This document shows positions 62,887-64,000 of a stretch of 64,000 nt of DNA, piece by piece. Positions within the stretch are counted from its first letter, which is position 1. Each line of letters begins with the position of its first letter. Origin of the DNA: Bacteroidales bacterium (GTDB lineage: Bacteria > Bacteroidota > Bacteroidia > Bacteroidales > 4484-276); contig DASRND010000034.1 of NCBI GenBank assembly GCA_035647615.1, forward strand, positions 42,011 through 106,010. The letters are read 5' to 3'. Both the position numbers and the translations under genes were made by a program. The notes beneath the pieces are model-generated. The model searched no databases, was not told the origin of the DNA, and worked only from the letters and a program-made list of their open reading frames with translations.

Positions 62887-64000
62887 TTAGTTCCGGGCAA
62901 GGCGAAAACCATCGTAGCTACTTTTCTTGACAGGAAAGTCCCAGTTGCGAAAAGCAACGCGGCAGTACCGATAATTGCTGCCCCACGAACCACCAATGAC
63001 AACTCGGCAATCTCCTGTAATAGGCCCCTGAGGATTGATCTGGCTACCGCTATTGTAACTACCATACCAGTCGCTACACCACTCATTCACGTTGCCACTC
63101 ATATCGTATATGCCCAGTTCGTTAGGCTTCTTCATACCTACAGGGTGAGTTTTGCTGTTACTATTATCAGTGTACCATGCCACCTCATCAATGTTGTTGC
63201 TGCCGGCATATTTGGTTGCACCGGTGGCTGAGCTTGTCGAAGCCCCACCTCGGGCGGCATATTCCCATTCGGCTTCAGTAGGCAGGCGGTACTTCTTGCC
63301 TGTTTTTTGATTTAGTTGCTTAATGAATTCCTGCACATCGTTCCAGCTTACATTTTCAACCGGGCAATTATCGCAGCCTTTAAAACGTAAGTCGGCAGGA
63401 TCACTGCCCATTACCTCCCGCCACTGCTTTTGGGTAACCTGATATTTCCCGATCTGAAAGTCGCTCACGGTAACCTTATGGGTTGGCTTTTCGTCATAAC
63501 CGCAATCGCTTTGTTCGCTGGTGCAGCCCATGGTAAAGGTGCCGCCTTTTACAAAAATCATTTCGATGACGTAATCCACATAACTCTCTTTTTCAAGGGT
63601 AATGCTTTGGTTTGGTTTTTCATTGGTTTCTAAAATCAGCGTTTTAACACCATAAATTCCAATGATCATAAATAAAACTATCAAGAATACTTTAATTATG
63701 TTATCATTAAATTTTTTGTTTACTTGCTTATCAGGAATAGCCGATTTAATTAAAACAGTAGCCAGTGCTTTTTTCAATTCACCAACGGATGCATAGCGAT
63801 TCTCCTGTTTTTTGTTAGTAGCTCTTTTTATCAACTCAAAAATATTTAGAGGTATGGAAGGGTTTTCCGGCAAAGGTTCATCCACCTGTTTTTTAAGGAT
63901 ATCAAACTCGTTGGTGGCATCAAAGGGAGGGTTGCCGGTTAGCAATTCGTAAAAGGTAATTCCCACGGCATAAATGTCGGTAGTCTCATTGATTTTGTTG
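62887..64000 (-). CDS. Ser/Thr kinase fused to formylglycine-generating-enzyme-like domain, truncated by window edge
   Basis: Open to the window edge; the kinase N-lobe and HRD lie outside. Visible: C-lobe (TTDIYAVGITFYELLTGNPP), a membrane segment (NIIKVFLIVLFMIIGIYGV), then an FGE/SUMF1-like domain (FVKGGTFTMGC, EKPTHKVTVSDFQIGKYQVT, KYRLPTEAEWEYAARGGA, GIYDMSGNVNEWCSDWYGS), ending GGSWGSNYRYCRVAFRNWDF and YDGFRLARN. The FGE catalytic Cys pair is not evident, so a binding role is likelier. The end looks like a DGR variable region (see findings). Confidence 0.85.
   Translation of the reverse strand, partial: NKINETTDIYAVGITFYELLTGNPPFDATNEFDILKKQVDEPLPENPSIPLNIFELIKRATNKKQENRYASVGELKKALATVLIKSAIPDKQVNKKFNDNIIKVFLIVLFMIIGIYGVKTLILETNEKPNQSITLEKESYVDYVIEMIFVKGGTFTMGCTSEQSDCGYDEKPTHKVTVSDFQIGKYQVTQKQWREVMGSDPADLRFKGCDNCPVENVSWNDVQEFIKQLNQKTGKKYRLPTEAEWEYAARGGASTSSATGATKYAGSNNIDEVAWYTDNSNSKTHPVGMKKPNELGIYDMSGNVNEWCSDWYGSYNSGSQINPQGPITGDCRVVIGGSWGSNYRYCRVAFRNWDFPVKKSSYDGFRLARN
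63866..64000. repeat. Near-identical tract shared with the other kinase gene
   Basis: Partner of 62041-62175; continues to the window edge, so the true length may be greater. Confidence 0.8.

Overview
The window looks like a chromosomal segment of a Bacteroidota bacterium, probably Bacteroidales- or Marinilabiliales-like. Evidence: many upstream regions carry the Bacteroidota promoter form (TTTG, about 19 to 21 nt, TAnnTTTG); ribosome binding sites are weak; there is a type IX secretion C-terminal sorting domain, many secreted or outer-membrane beta-barrel proteins, eukaryote-type citrate synthase and isocitrate dehydrogenase, and a cdsA-psd/ftsH/rsfS/birA neighbourhood. The tRNA 3' CCA is not encoded. 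Assignment below phylum is inference.

Region by region. 0-9 kb: end of a Rel/SpoT (p)ppGpp enzyme, a Fur regulator, purA, nadD, a membrane protein with a decayed nucleotide-cyclase domain, gmk-yicC, an orphan LytTR response regulator, tRNA-Ile(CAT), a HAD phosphatase. 9-16.8 kb: a decayed DNA-binding gene, icd and gltA (TCA cycle), yjbQ, a T9SS cargo protein, acpH-meaB, and pyrBI preceded by a promoter, a 41-codon leader frame and a terminator-like hairpin. 17-25 kb: small envelope proteins, ung, plsC, an SLC45-like MFS transporter, a DUF302 protein, a TetM-like translational GTPase and tRNA-Met(CAT). 25-30 kb: an HNH nuclease overlapping a nuclease remnant, an Arc-like/SPFH pair, a DUF2807-barrel fusion and yebC. 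30-45 kb: a DnaQ-DnaE fusion polymerase, superoxide dismutase, a YjjG-like nucleotidase with a lipoprotein, the phospholipid cluster (psd, cdsA), LUD protein, ftsH and rsfS, and divergently birA, nif3 and a coiled-coil zinc-ribbon gene. 45-57 kb: outer-membrane proteins, a low-complexity lipoprotein, proS, a DUF2807 lipoprotein with a PagL-like lipid A deacylase, an unusual molybdopterin protein, deoC and a KamA-type radical SAM enzyme.

57-64 kb is the most accessory-looking part. It begins with an antitoxin-like gene and the wreck of a toxin-antitoxin pair. It continues as a tight, visibly A/T-richer minus-strand operon: a Ser/Thr kinase fused to a periplasmic formylglycine-generating-enzyme-like (C-type lectin fold) domain (cut by the window edge), a second Ser/Thr kinase, a membrane PP2C phosphatase, a membrane-anchored periplasmic protein and a secreted TPR protein. 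This reads as a trans-envelope phosphorylation module. The C-terminus of the first kinase also resembles the variable region of diversity-generating retroelement targets, although no reverse transcriptase or template repeat was recognised here.

The best candidates for something undescribed are this kinase/phosphatase module and the pyrBI leader, whose frame runs through the hairpin and stops over the pyrB start codon. All identifications come from reading motifs and protein layout by eye; no database search was run.
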